Shown here piece by piece: positions 25,800 through 36,689 of a DNA stretch of 64,000 nt (position 1 is its first letter; the number at the start of each line of letters is the position of its first letter). The position numbers were made by a program, and so were the translations under genes. The notes beneath the pieces were generated by a model, which worked only from the letters and a program-made list of their open reading frames with translations, was not told the DNA's origin and made no database searches. Source of the stretch: Ficedula albicollis (Eukaryota; Chordata; Aves; Passeriformes; Muscicapidae); contig NC_021700.1 in NCBI RefSeq assembly GCF_000247815.1, positions 23,547,947 through 23,611,946 of the forward strand, in the 5' to 3' direction.

Positions 25800-28700
25800 T
25801 TCCTTCTAGGGAGGACATCATGACAACCATGTTCCTTGACTGCTTCTCAAGATCAAGATTCAAGAGAATCACAGGGCTAATGACATCAAGGGTGTTCATG
25901 GTTATAACAAATCCTCTTACACTCCCATCTAGGGAATCTGGATGCTTGATTACCTCTCTGAAGTGCCTGCACACAAGCACACAGCAGCATGAGGAACAAA
26001 CAAGAAGAAATAGAAGTCTATGTGCAGTCGCAAGGCCACAATCACATTGCAATTAAAAAGATATGGTAAGATAGCTCACATGACTGGAGTAATGTCATGC
26101 AAGGCTGTGAATTTTTTAGAAAGGACAAGTTAGGGAGGTGGTGGAATTGTTCCTCATATAAGAAAGCAACTGGATTCTATCAAGCTCTATTCAGAGGCAG
26201 ACAAATGAGTTGACAGTTTATGGGTGAGAATTAAGGGACAGGCTAATATGGGTGATACTGTTGTGGGTGCTTACTTATAAGCCACCTGATGAGCAGGAGA
26301 AAGTTGATGAGGCTTTCTATGGACAGGTGGCAATAGCCTCATGGTCATAGGCCCTGGTTCTCCTGGGGACTTCAATGATCCTGGTATTTGTTCGCAGGAC
26401 AACATGGCTCAGCACACATGGTCCAGGAAATTCCTAAAGATCACTGAAGATAATTTTTGAAGCATGCAGTGTAAGAGCCAACGAAGAAAGATGTGCTGCT
26501 GGACGATTGTCTTGGGGTGGTTTTATAATTATACTCTAGTCCCTAATCATCAGCTTTATTCCCAAAAATGGCTGCTGTAGCTTTAAGATGAACTGGAGGA
26601 GGGGTGGGGAACCTTGGGTTCCCAAGTGGGTTTTACTCAAAGCCTCTCTCCAGGGCATGCAGCTGTGGTGCGCATCAAGACATTACATTCTTACTTTCAC
26701 TAGATTAGTTTTAGCTAGCTTAAGCATGAAAGGGTTTTTTCTTCCTTTCCCCTGGCCTGGAGGCTGCAGCAAGAATCCTTTCAGAAGCTTCTTGGTTTTT
26801 TTTCTTGGACTGTTTCTGCTGCGTTTTTGGTCGGTCTGAATTGCCAAGACAGTGGACCAGCAGGGGGCTGGTCTGAGCCCAAGATCTCGGGGGAAAAAAG
26901 GCAGAGCCAACAAGAGAAAGGACACCAAAATCCACCAGCTTCATCTACTGCGAGGAGCACACCAACACCAGAAGTTCAACAGGTTCCCATCTGTTTTGCC
27001 TGAGTTGCTGTATGAAGTCCGTTTTCCCCTTCCCTGACAACAAGAGGCCAGCTGCCATTTTTTTTCCTTCCAAGCCACACAGCCAAGTGGGAGTTGGGGG
27101 GTAAGGTTCTAAAATTTTAATATCTAGCATTTATTTAATATTTTCTTTTTTCTGTGTCTTGTGGGCACACTGCTTTGTTTATAAACAGGTTTTTTCACTT
27201 TCATCCACTGCAATTCATTTCTCATTGGCAAAAAGGGATTACTTAAGTCCTCTTTAGAGGAAACACTCATTCCAGAGCACTTTCTCCTAAAATTTGTCTC
27301 TAAACTGAGACAACAATCAAACCAGAAGGAACTGGTTTAAGATGTGAAGGCTGAGGCCAGCCTGGGCTATAGCAACCATGGAATGGTAGAACTCAAGATC
27401 CTGTGTAGGGGAGGTAAAGCAGCAATCAGGAGTAGAACCCTAAACTTCCAGAGAGCTAACTTCAGCCTCTTCAAATACATGCTTAGCGTAATCTCATGGG
27501 TTAGGGCTCCAGAGGAGAAGATGATCCAAAAGGCTGGTCAATATCACTTCCTCAAGTCCAGTACATTCTCATGAGCAAGAAATCAGAGAGAGGGGGCAAG
27601 AGACTTGCATGGGTAACCACAGAGGTTCTGGTAAATTTCAAACACAAGAAAGAAATTTATGGGATGTGGGAAAAGGAGCAGGTCACATTGGAGGACTATA
27701 GGAACATCATCAGAGTATGCAGAGATGTGACAAGAAAGACCAAGGTCCACTGGCAATTAAGTCCATCAAATGATATAAAGGACAACACGCAGAAGCAGAA
27801 TGTATTTCTACAAGTACATTAGCAGCAAAAAGAAAACTAGGGAACATGTGGAGTCATTGTTGAATCAGATAGGTGCCCCAGTGAAGGAAGACAGAGAGAA
27901 GGCAGAATTACTGAATGCCTTTTTTCTTCAGTGTTAACTCCTGACGCCAGCCCTCATGAATCCCAGACCTTGGGGTAAGGAGAGGAAGGCTGGAGAAAAG
28001 AAGACTTCCCCTTGTCATAAAGGGTTTGGTTAGAGATCAACTGTGCAGACTTCTGACACACATAAATCCACACATAAATCCAAATGATGAGATGCACCCA
28101 CAGGTGCTGAGGGAGTTGTCAGATGATGTAGCTAAGCCACTCTCCACCATCTTTGAAAAATCACACCAAACAGGGCCCAATGACTGAAGGAAAGCCAATG
28201 TTACTTTCATCTTCAAAACCGGCAAGAAGGACGAGGATCCAGGAAACTACCAGCCAGTCAGCCTCACCTCCATCCCTGGAAAGGTGAGAACATTCTAGAA
28301 GTCATCACCAAGCATGTGGAAGAAAAGAAGGTCATCAGGACTAATCAGCAGGGATTCCCCAAGGGGAAATCATACTTGACCAATCTGACAGCCGTCTGTG
28401 ATGGCAGGGCTGGATGGGTAGATGAGGGGAGAGCAGTGGATGTTGTCTGACTCCACTTCAGCAAGGCTTTGGGCACCATCTCCCATTACATCCTCACAGG
28501 TAGGCACAGGAAACGTGGTTCAGATGAATGGACAGTGGGGTGGACCAAGGACTGGCTGAATGGCAGAGCTCAGAGGGTCAGGATCAGGGCAGTAGAATCC
28601 AGCAGGCAGTGGTGTTCCCCAGGGATCAGTACTGGGTCCAGTCTCACCCTTGTTTATCACTGGCCTGGATGAAGGGATCCAAGGTACCCTCAGCAGGTTT

Positions 28701-29480
28701 GCTGATGACACAAACTGGGGGAGTGGCTGATACACCTGAAGGCTCTGCTGCCTTTCAGCTGGACCTTGGCAGGCTGGAGAGCTGCACAGAGAGAACCCTG
28801 ATGAGGCTCAACAAGGGCAAGGGCAGGGTCCTGCAGCTGGGGAGGAATAACCCCAAGTACCAGCACAGGCTGGGGCTGCCCCACTGAAGAGCAGCTCTGC
28901 AGAGAAGGACCTGGGAGTCTTGGTGGATCTCAAGGTGACAATGAGCCAGCAGTGAGTCCTTGTGGCCAGGAGGCCCAGTGGGATCCTGGGCTGCACTGGG
29001 AAGAGTGTGGCCAGAAGCCAAGGGAGCTGATCCTCCCCCTCTGCTGGGCCCTGGTGAGGCCACACCTGGAGTGCTGTGTCCAGCTCTGGGCTCCTCAGCA
29101 CCAGAGAGAAAAGGAGCTCCAGTGACGGGTCACAAAGATGAGTCTGGAGCAGCTCTGGAGATGCTCTCAAGGAGAGACTGAGAGAGCTGCACCTGTTTAA
29201 TCTAGAGACGAGAAGACTGAGAGGGGATCTCATCCATGCACATAAATATTTCAAAGGTGGGTGCCAAGAGGATGGTGCCAGACTGTTTTCAGTGGTGCCC
29301 AGTGACATTCAAGGAGAAATGACACAAGCAGTTTCACCTCAATATGAGGAAGAACTTCTTTATGTTGAGGGTAGCAGAGCACTGGAACAGGCTGCCCAGG
29401 GATGTCCTGGAATGTTGTTCTCCAGAGACATTCAAAACCTCCTTGGACACATTCTTGTGTAATCTGCTCTAGGAGACCCT
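25800..29480 (+). pseudogene. CR1 ORF2 remnant (endonuclease and reverse transcriptase), split by an LTR
   Basis: Pieces in shifting frames include an APE-type endonuclease stretch (SPGDFNDPGICSQDN near 26365-26405). After the LTR, frames read VKAEASLGYSNHGMVELKIL and RANFSLFKYML. Further on come reverse transcriptase pieces such as QQGFPKGKSYLTNL near 28345-28390, the FADD catalytic box at 28698, and a C-terminal LVRPHLECCVQLWAPQ near 29050-29097. Stops and frameshifts are common, so it is a relic. Strand and order match CR1. Confidence 0.8.
26503..27317 (+). mobile_element. solo LTR of an endogenous retrovirus with target-site duplication, inside the CR1
   Basis: The CR1 ORF2 text stops at 26507 and resumes at 27318. 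The insert, 26508-27312 (805 bp), starts TGTCT and ends AGACA, a perfect short inverted repeat of the TG...CA retroviral type. It is flanked by ACGAT (26503-26507) and ACAAT (27313-27317). I read these as a 5-bp target-site duplication with one CpG-decay mismatch. Five bases suit an ERVL-like element. No gag or pol lies between, so this is a solo LTR. The + strand is nominal; I saw no decisive polarity signal. Confidence 0.8.
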
Positions 29481-30345
29481 GCCTTGCCAGTGGGGTCCCA
29501 GAGATCCCTTCCACCCTCAACAATTTTGTGATTCTGTGCTTAGCATGGGTACACTTGTCCTTTCCACTACGCATGTGGCTGTGACTGTGACTGGTGCATC
29601 CCCAGAGATGTCCATAATCCCATCACATATGATGAAGTCATCCAGCCTGAACATTGTTCAGCAGTGTAAGTGACTGGTGGTGTCTGATGTCCCTCATTGT
29701 TTTTCCTAGTCCAAGCAAGCTGGATGTATCTAACCAGACTCATTCTCCAAGTGACACCTCCAAGCTGTTATGTTCTGCCAGATGCAATCTGCTTTGGGCT
29801 GATTAATGGCATCATTCTTATGCTGATCTTATGCTTTTCACCATTATCCCTCTACCTGGTGGGCAAATAAGATCCCCAAGCAGTGAAGAAATGCCATGAT
29901 GGTTTCAGCTGCCCCTCAGCTTTTTTGAAGCTGCAGACAGTCAACTTATTCTGGTTTATCATACACATCTCAGCAATGTGAACATTTCTCAAAGATGAGG
30001 TGTGAATTTGGGAAGTAGCATGTGCTTCCTAATATGTTTTTCAATTCGGTGACACAGCTCAGCAGCCAGATGTCAGACTGCTAACCCTTCCTTCAGAGAT
30101 ATATTGACTGTCTTCATCTAATATGATCAAAGTATCATAACTCAAATCCCAGATTTGTCACTTCTTCATGAGCTTCACGTGCATTAATCTCAGATGTCAT
30201 TCATTGAAAAAATAATGTTTTTTAGAAGAATGGAATCCATATCCAGCTGTTAAATACCCGATGTAAGCTATGGCAAAGCTTTGTATATGCTGCTCTTTGG
30301 CTATTTGATATCCTTCGTCCAAATGTAGTCAACATTGGTAGATCT

Positions 30346-30900
30346 CTCCTCTCCTCTCCTCTCCTCTCCTCTCCTCTCCTCTCCTCTCCTCTCCTCTCCT
30401 CTCCTCTCCTCTCCTCTCCTCTCCTCTCCTCTCCTCTCCTCTCCTCTCCTCTCCTCTCCTCTCCTCTCCTCTCCTCTCCTCTCCTCTCCTCTCCTCTCCT
30501 CTCCTCTCCTCTCCTCTCCTCTCCTCTCCTCTCCTCTCCTCTCCTCTCCTCTCCTCTCCTCTCCTCTCCTCTCCTCTCCTCTCCTCTCCTCTCCTCTCCT
30601 CTCCTCTCCTCTCCTCTCCTCTCCTCTCCTCTCCTCTCCTCTCCTCTCCTCTCCTCTCCTCTCCTCTCCTCTCCTCTCCTCTCCTCTCCTCTCCTCTCCT
30701 CTCCTCTCCTCTCCTCTCCTCTCCTCTCCTCTCCTCTCCTCTCCTCTCCTCTCCTCTCCTCTCCTCTCCTCTCCTCTCCTCTCCTCTCCTCTCCTCTCCT
30801 CTCCTCTCCTCTCCTCTCCTCTCCTCTCCTCTCCTCTCCTCTCCTCTCCTCTCCTCTCCTCTCCTCTCCTCTCCTCTCCTCTCCTCTCCTCTCCTCTCCT
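30346..30900 (+). repeat. (CTCCT)111 pentanucleotide array
   Basis: These are 111 perfect units (555 bp) without interruption, with partial units at both edges (30344-30345 and 30901-30903). On the SCAMP1 transcript strand it reads (AGGAG)n, all purine. The long open frames in all directions here (RGEER and LLSSP repeats) are artefacts of the 5-bp period. Confidence 0.98.
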
Positions 30901-30923
30901 CTCACTAAAGCACAAGAACTTTC

Positions 30924-31112
30924 ACTCAAGATGAGGAAGAACTTCTTTATGTTGAGAGCACTGGAATGGGCTTTGTAAAGGGTCCCTCTCTGGAGACCTT
31001 CAAAATCCACCTGGATGCATTCTTGTTCCTGTACCACCCTGCCTTGGAGGAGATAATCTCCAGAGCCCCCTTCCAACTCCATTCCAATCACTATTCTGTG
31101 ATTCATTGTACG
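30924..31112 (+). mobile_element. CR1 3'-end fragment next to the CTCCT array
   Basis: The segment starts 'actcaagatgaggaagaac', includes a 'tctggagaccttcaaaatcc' stretch and ends 'ttctgtgattcattg'. This is the CR1 3' tail including its ATTCTRTG-type end. It is 5'-truncated right at the microsatellite. Confidence 0.75.
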
Positions 31113-31946
31113 TCCCGTCCGACTGAAAATATTTTATTCTATTTTACAAACTTCTCTGACAACATGAATTGCTAAGGAATTATGCAACTTGGAATTGTAA
31201 CATTGCTTATTCAAAAAAAAAGACCAGCATATGTGAAAATAAAACATAACTGCAGGTAAAAGTGAAATGACAAGATAAAGTCAATCTTATACACAGTTGT
31301 TTACTTTGCTGGGTTTTAGGGTTTTTTTGAACTTCAGTCTGAAGTTCTTCCTTTTGAAAAAGAATATTCCCACAGATCAACTTGTAGCAAAGTATCTTCA
31401 GTTAAGAGGATGCAGATCTTTTCACACTTGAAAAATTGCTGTAAAAAACTGTTGATTTTGGACAGCACAGAGTTGGTGACATATAAAATATCAAATTAAA
31501 TATTAATAATAAAATATATATTTCTGCTCTTTGTATAGAATATTGTGTTTGTAACACAGCAAAAGAAATTAAATGTTTCAAACCAGAAAAGTTCTACAGC
31601 TATAAATAGACAGATGAGAAATAAGAGATGTCACTTTAAGAAGTTAGTTAGTCTCAAAATGTTTTATTTCTATTCAGCAGTACTACTCAGATACTAATCT
31701 AAAATAAAAACTGAAGAGAATAATAGATAAAAGAGAATAACATGCTCCAGAGGCCACACTTAAAATTTTTTCACTGAAAATCTGAAAGGACAGCCCAGTT
31801 TATCCAGTGTATCCATATTCTCAAGGGAGATAAACTTCCTTTTCCTGAAGACATTACAAAATCTGTTTCCCAATGTTACTGTAAAATTAAAAGTTTCTAA
31901 GAAAAAGTTTAATTTCTGAAGTTTAAAGTATATTTTTCATGCATAC

Positions 31947-32058
31947 CCCCTTGCTGATTGAGACTCTGCATTTCCCTTTCTCTGCGATCTAGTTCAGCTG
32001 CTTTTCTTTCCAGTTCTTCTTGACGTTTTAGCAGTTCTGCCTGGGCCAAGGCATGCTC
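31947..32058 (-). CDS. SCAMP1: SCAMP1 exon 4
   Basis: This exon encodes residues 79-115 and the first base of Gly116. It begins [19 protein letters not shown] and continues [18 protein letters not shown], a highly charged coiled coil upstream of the membrane domain. The acceptor TTCAG is just right of 32058. The donor lies within a run of five G, GGGG|GTATGC, which yields a Gly-Gly before RKNNW. Confidence 0.96.
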
Positions 32059-32315
32059 CTGAACAAAAAAATCACCAGATATTGACAAAAAGTATGAACA
32101 TGGCAAAAATATTCCTAGTCTTTTCACTATAATTAAGCATCTCCATTTATTAAAACTGACCCAATATAGCACAAATTCACATATTACAAATTACTTTAAG
32201 GCAGTATTAATTTTAATTAGGAAAGCATTGCTTACTTACAAAATACATTATTCCAGAAGCATATTTAAATAATTACTATTAAAAGGAACCTAGTCTCTAA
32301 AAGTTGCAGACAAAC

Positions 32316-32414
32316 CTTTGCTATTTGTGTGTAGGAAGATGGTTCTTCTGTTGGTTTCATTATTGCTGGCTGGGTACTGGGTACATTAGGCATTTTCACA
32401 TTTCCTGGAGGAGG
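32316..32414 (-). CDS. SCAMP1: SCAMP1 exon 3
   Basis: This exon encodes residues 46-78: [19 protein letters not shown] followed by [14 protein letters not shown]. It is the Pro-rich cytosolic linker between the NPF motifs and the coiled coil. The acceptor is TTCTTAG and the donor GTTTGT. It is 99 nt, in phase 0 at both ends. Confidence 0.96.
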
Positions 32415-33241
32415 CTAAGAAAAGAAAAGACAATTATAGGGATATTACATTCTAATAAACTGCTTTTCATTATATATTGGTAAGAACCAATTTGGATGTT
32501 TTAAAGGAAGTGCTACTGATATAAACTGAAAACTCAATATGTTGCTTGCAATATTTACAATCTTTAGAAAAAAGACATCAACTGAGTTCTGTGGTACAGC
32601 TTATCTTGCACTGTCTTCAATTAACACTCAAAGAATTTTATTAATTCAATAAAAATAAATGAAATTTTAATTTTGTTCTGACATGAATATTAATACAGCC
32701 AGTTACTATTTTCAGAGAATTGCAGCATTTAAGAGCCATTAATTCATACTCTGAAACACAATGTAATTTATTAATAATATCTTCCAGAGCCTTCTACTTA
32801 ACAAAGGTTTATATCACCTAGCTAAAAAGAGAAGTAATGTACTATATGAAACTTTCAAATTCAAGATCCGTAATCTATTGCTTGACTATTTCACCAATTT
32901 TGATATATGTTTTAATAATATAATCCCAACAAAAGTTGCATTTCAGCCACTGTATTTGGTGGATACAGAGTATTGCTGAAATACAGCAGTATTTCTTTCA
33001 TAAAGGACAGAAAAAAGTGAATGTTTTTGATACTGTGTTTTCATATTTACCTAGCTTCATACTTCATAATGTGTGCACAGGGAAACAAAGTCATGTTAAT
33101 CAAAACGATCTTAAACACTGGAAGTTCAATATGGCTTTAATGTGCTTTTCCAGATTACTATTCAAAAATCACAACAATGCACAATAGGCACAGGTATTAT
33201 AAATCATCTACGGTAGATGAAAAACCTAGTGAAGAAAGCAT

Positions 33242-33960
33242 CATGATCATAGAGCATTTCAAGTGGAAAGGAACCTATAAGGATCATGGAGTCCAACTCC
33301 CACCTTAAGTTGACTAAGCAGGACTTCCCTCTCATGGACCAGTTCTGGCTCTGAGTAGTGACTGCATTGTCTCTTAAGCGTTTTTCCCTTGCTCACAGAA
33401 TAATCTTCTTGTAATTTTACAAGCCATTGGAGTGAAACTTATTGGCCTGTAATTATCAAATTCTTCCTTCTTCTTGAAAACTGGGACAATATTTGCCAGC
33501 TTCTAGTCAATGGTACCTTTCCAGACTCCTAAGACGATTGAAAAATAACATGGAGAGGACCCATGATATGATCAGCCAGCTCTCTCAGTGCACTAGGATG
33601 AATTCTGTGGGGCCCCACTGACTTGAGATATACAAAGACTTCAAGTCACTGGGAGCCCTGGGCCCATCACTGGTTTTACAGATAAAAAAGGCATTAAATG
33701 TCTCTGTTCTGTTCACATCCCTAATTGTGAGGTGACTGACTTCATTAAGTAATGGACCAATATTATCTCTGAACACCCTTTTGCTGCTGACCTCTTTGAA
33801 AGGCCATTTTGTTGTCCACCACAGTGCTGTCCAGCATGCATGCTCATCAAGATTTAACCACGTAAACCTCCTCCCTGCAGTGGCAAACAGCATATCTGCA
33901 GCCCTCCTGTGTCATCTGTCATTGCTTTTTATGTCCAAACACCTACCATTTTTATTTAAA
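33242..33960 (-). mobile_element. CR1-like fragment, minus orientation
   Basis: Read on the - strand, it ends near 33242 in a typical CR1 3' tail. On the + strand this appears as 'tcatagagcatttcaagtgg' followed by 'aaaggaacctataaggatc' and 'gagtccaactcc'. The adjoining text to about 33960, with its 'aattctgtggggccccactg' passage near 33600, resembles the 3' half of a CR1 ORF2. It is diverged, and the right boundary is approximate. Confidence 0.65.
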
Positions 33961-34329
33961 TTCTAGAAAAAGATCCCTGCTTAGTCAAGTTGGCCTTCTG
34001 CTTCACTTCCTTGAATTACAATACTTTGAAATTGCTTGCTCTTGAGCTCCTAAAAGATGGCTCTTTAAAAAATTACCTGCATGTTTTTTAAACTCAGTTT
34101 CCTCAAAGCCTTCTGTCAAACTAAAGTACTTATTTTCATAACCCTAATCAAAGCTGAGAAGCAAAAAGAATATCACAGCTACTTATAAGGAAACAAACAA
34201 AAGTATTCAAATGCCTTGGAAAAATCATTTAGTTCCCAAAATAACACTCAACAATGCAAAACATAGCTGCACAGTCTGGGATTTTCCTAGAAGTGAGGAG
34301 TACGGAGGTTGTACCAACATACTCTCAAG

Positions 34330-34650
34330 CTCTAGCATTGTGCTCACAATGTGGGCTGCATTCAAAGCTTAACCAGAAGCAGCCCATGTTAGGGGAAGCA
34401 ATTGTGCCCCTTCTCTCTTTTCTTGTGACACCCCAATTGGATTACTGCATCCAGCTCTGGGGCACCAAGACTAAGAAGATCGAGTTCAGAGAAAGGACAT
34501 CAAGATGATCAGAGCAATGGGGCATCTCTCCTGTGAGGACTGGCTGAGAGAGTTGGGATTGTTCAGACTCTGGGAAGACGTTAGAGCATCTTCCAGTACC
34601 TGAAAGACAGCTTGAACTGGGTGCCTCCTGAGAGAGACCCTAGGACAAAG
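34330..34650 (+). mobile_element. CR1 ORF2 C-terminal fragment
   Basis: The frame around 34410-34470 reads LVTPQLDYCIQLWGTK, matching the CR1 motif LVRPHLEYCVQLWGPQ. The text then follows the conserved 'atctctcctgtgaggactgg' and 'ctgagagagttgggattgtt' passages. It is short and degenerate. Confidence 0.7.
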
Positions 34651-35683
34651 AAATCCCTGGGTTCATACCTTCACATCCAATGAACTCACTCTCCACGTAC
34701 TCTCCATGTGCCTTGCTTAAGCCTTTTGGTCCCATATGATTTTTTATGTGGGGCCTACTAGCTCTTTATAGAATTCCTTATGTGTAGTTTTTATCTGGAC
34801 AGATTGCAGTTTCTTAATCTTTCCATTTGCACTTGTCTTACAGGCTCCCTTCACACAATTAATAACAGTTAAAGAATAGTTCAACTTCCAAAGGTGAAAG
34901 TTTGTAGTTTGCAGCCTAAGGTTTCAGCAACAATCAGCTTAAAAATATTCAGAATACAGTTTAAAAAAATTCACCTAACTAAACTTGTTTATAAATTATA
35001 TTGACAGACAATAACCAGCCACACATTTTGATAAGATTGCAAAATATCTTCACTATCAAAAGCAGCCACTGAAAAATGTGATTACAGTATGAGTTTACTA
35101 TCCTATTTCCTGTATTCCTCCCCACAATGGAAAAGCACAAGGTATACTGAAACCATATAAATTAAAGGAGTAAAGCAATTGTTTCTTTGACATAAATTTT
35201 TCCTTTCACTACTGCACAACTATCCAAAGCCTGTGGACCATTATTTAAACACAGTGTTTTCCTTATTCTGAACAGCATTTTCTTAAGTGAAACAGAAATC
35301 AAAAGCAAAATACTGGGTAAGTGTGCCGCACTCATAAGCTTCAAAGCTAGTGAAATGCAGAAAACCAAAAGGACAGACTACCAGAGGTTTGTAAAAACAG
35401 GAAAAACAGGTTAGTAAAAACTATCAGAAGTTAGTAAAACCAGGAAAAAACTCAGTTCTGTTTTGGCCCCCTTTCAGAGGGCCAGTCTTCCTCACCAAGT
35501 CAAAGCTCTCTGAAATCAACCTTGCCAATGTATTCTCCTGCAATACTTAATGGAACTATCTATTTTTACACATGTTCCACTACCTGCAGCCAATTATACA
35601 TTCCACTATATCAGTCAAAATTCTGAAAATAAAACCTCACAAATCAAAGATTAACAGCATGATTAAGAAATAAACATGCTTAC

Positions 35684-35761
35684 TGTTCTTGAATCAGAGA
35701 ATGGATTGTACTCATCAAGCCCTGGAGGAACATTTCTTGTCACTTGTGTAACAGAAGGATC
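35684..35761 (-). CDS. SCAMP1: SCAMP1 exon 2
   Basis: This exon encodes residues 20-45: [18 protein letters not shown] followed by NPFSDSRT, with the third NPF motif. It is 78 nt, in phase 0 at both ends. The acceptor is TTTTCTAG and the donor GTAAGC. Confidence 0.96.
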
Positions 35762-36689
35762 CTAGAAAAGGAAACAGTTGTGTAAATCTGTGCACATGCA
35801 TATAACCAAAGAGTTGACACCCATATCATTAAATCATACATAAATTAGATTTTCTTTCAAAATAAAAAAGGTTTGTTTTCACTAAAAATGTCTGTAAACA
35901 TCCACCTCTTTATCTCCAAACTAACATCATTTCATTCTGATCTTCTTATAAACCTAGATTAACACAGTATAACAGAAACCCCATCTGTCATATATTTGAT
36001 TTATAAGGAAAAAAGCCTCTATCCTGCTATGTTGACCAGGCAGAAGAGAAGAGGTTTCTGTAACCCCTGGAGTTCTCTACCCAGAAGTACATCCAACCCC
36101 ATCAAGAACAGAAAAAGCATTTCATAAAAATGGAGCTGAAGAAACAGGGTCCCATCATGCCAAAAGCACTTCTGATTCAGTTTCTATCTGAACTAGCAAA
36201 ATCAAGGGAAAAAAGTTTAATTCTTTCTACTTCAATTAATTATACAGCAAGAAAGACTGCTCAAGATTTAGCTTGAGAAAATTATTTCAGAAATTAAATA
36301 CTTCTCTGTGCTACAGACGCAGGCTTTGTTCTGCAGAAAAGCAGAAGTGCCCCTCACAATGGACCACATCAACTCAGTTTGAAAAAAATCTGTACTTATT
36401 CCATGTGATGCCTGGTTCTACCACATGGTTTCTGTGCCTGAAAGTTTTTGCATTTTTAGAATGTAACAAAAGGTAGGCTTTCTTGAAAATCAGTAAATCC
36501 ATTTATTCAATACTGTTAGTTACATTTATATTTACTTAAATGTACAAGTGTACGATATTCTACATGTACACCAAACAAAAAAAAGAGCTATATATACACT
36601 TCATTTTATAACTATTATGTTTAGATATAGATATTTTCTCATTTCCAACAGTCTAGTTCAACATTAGAAAACAAACTGGAGTTGATAAA

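Larger units (their letters stand above)
24430..29545 (+). mobile_element. nearly full-length degenerate CR1 LINE, interrupted by a solo LTR
   Basis: CR1 is the main non-LTR retrotransposon of birds. Without the 805-bp LTR insert, this copy is about 4.3 kb, close to the full CR1 length of about 4.5 kb. In order it shows a 5' leader and an ORF1 remnant with Cys-rich and esterase-like parts. ORF2 remnants follow: an endonuclease GDFN-like motif near 26370, and a reverse transcriptase with a readable FADD box at 28698-28709. The 3' end carries the typical CR1 tail, 'atgaggaagaacttctttatg' near 29345 and 'gtgattctgtg' near 29530. Many stops and frameshifts show that it is dead. It lies opposite in sense to SCAMP1. 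Confidence 0.88.
22636..31946 (-). other. SCAMP1: SCAMP1 intron 4 (repeat-rich)
   Basis: This is the second largest intron, with donor GTATGC at 31946 and an acceptor at 22636. It holds the 590-bp nested duplication, a CR1 tail fragment, a long degenerate CR1 split by a solo LTR, the CTCCT pentamer array and another CR1 3' piece. The stretch from about 31110 to 31946 is AT-rich and looks unremarkable. Confidence 0.85.
32415..35683 (-). other. SCAMP1: SCAMP1 intron 2
   Basis: This GT-AG intron has donor GTAAGC at 35683 and an acceptor at 32415. It contains one antisense-oriented and one sense-oriented CR1 fragment, listed separately. The rest is AT-rich without recognised features. Confidence 0.85.

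Noticed and set aside
28528..29308. several open frames of 100-166 codons on both strands
   Set aside because: They lie within the degenerate CR1 ORF2, and most are in the wrong frame or strand. Covered by the CR1 pseudogene entry.
30222..31106. 294-codon minus-strand and 199-codon plus-strand open frames (RGEER / LLSSP repeats)
   Set aside because: They come entirely from the CTCCT array, whose 5-bp period leaves several frames open. The flanks have no gene features.
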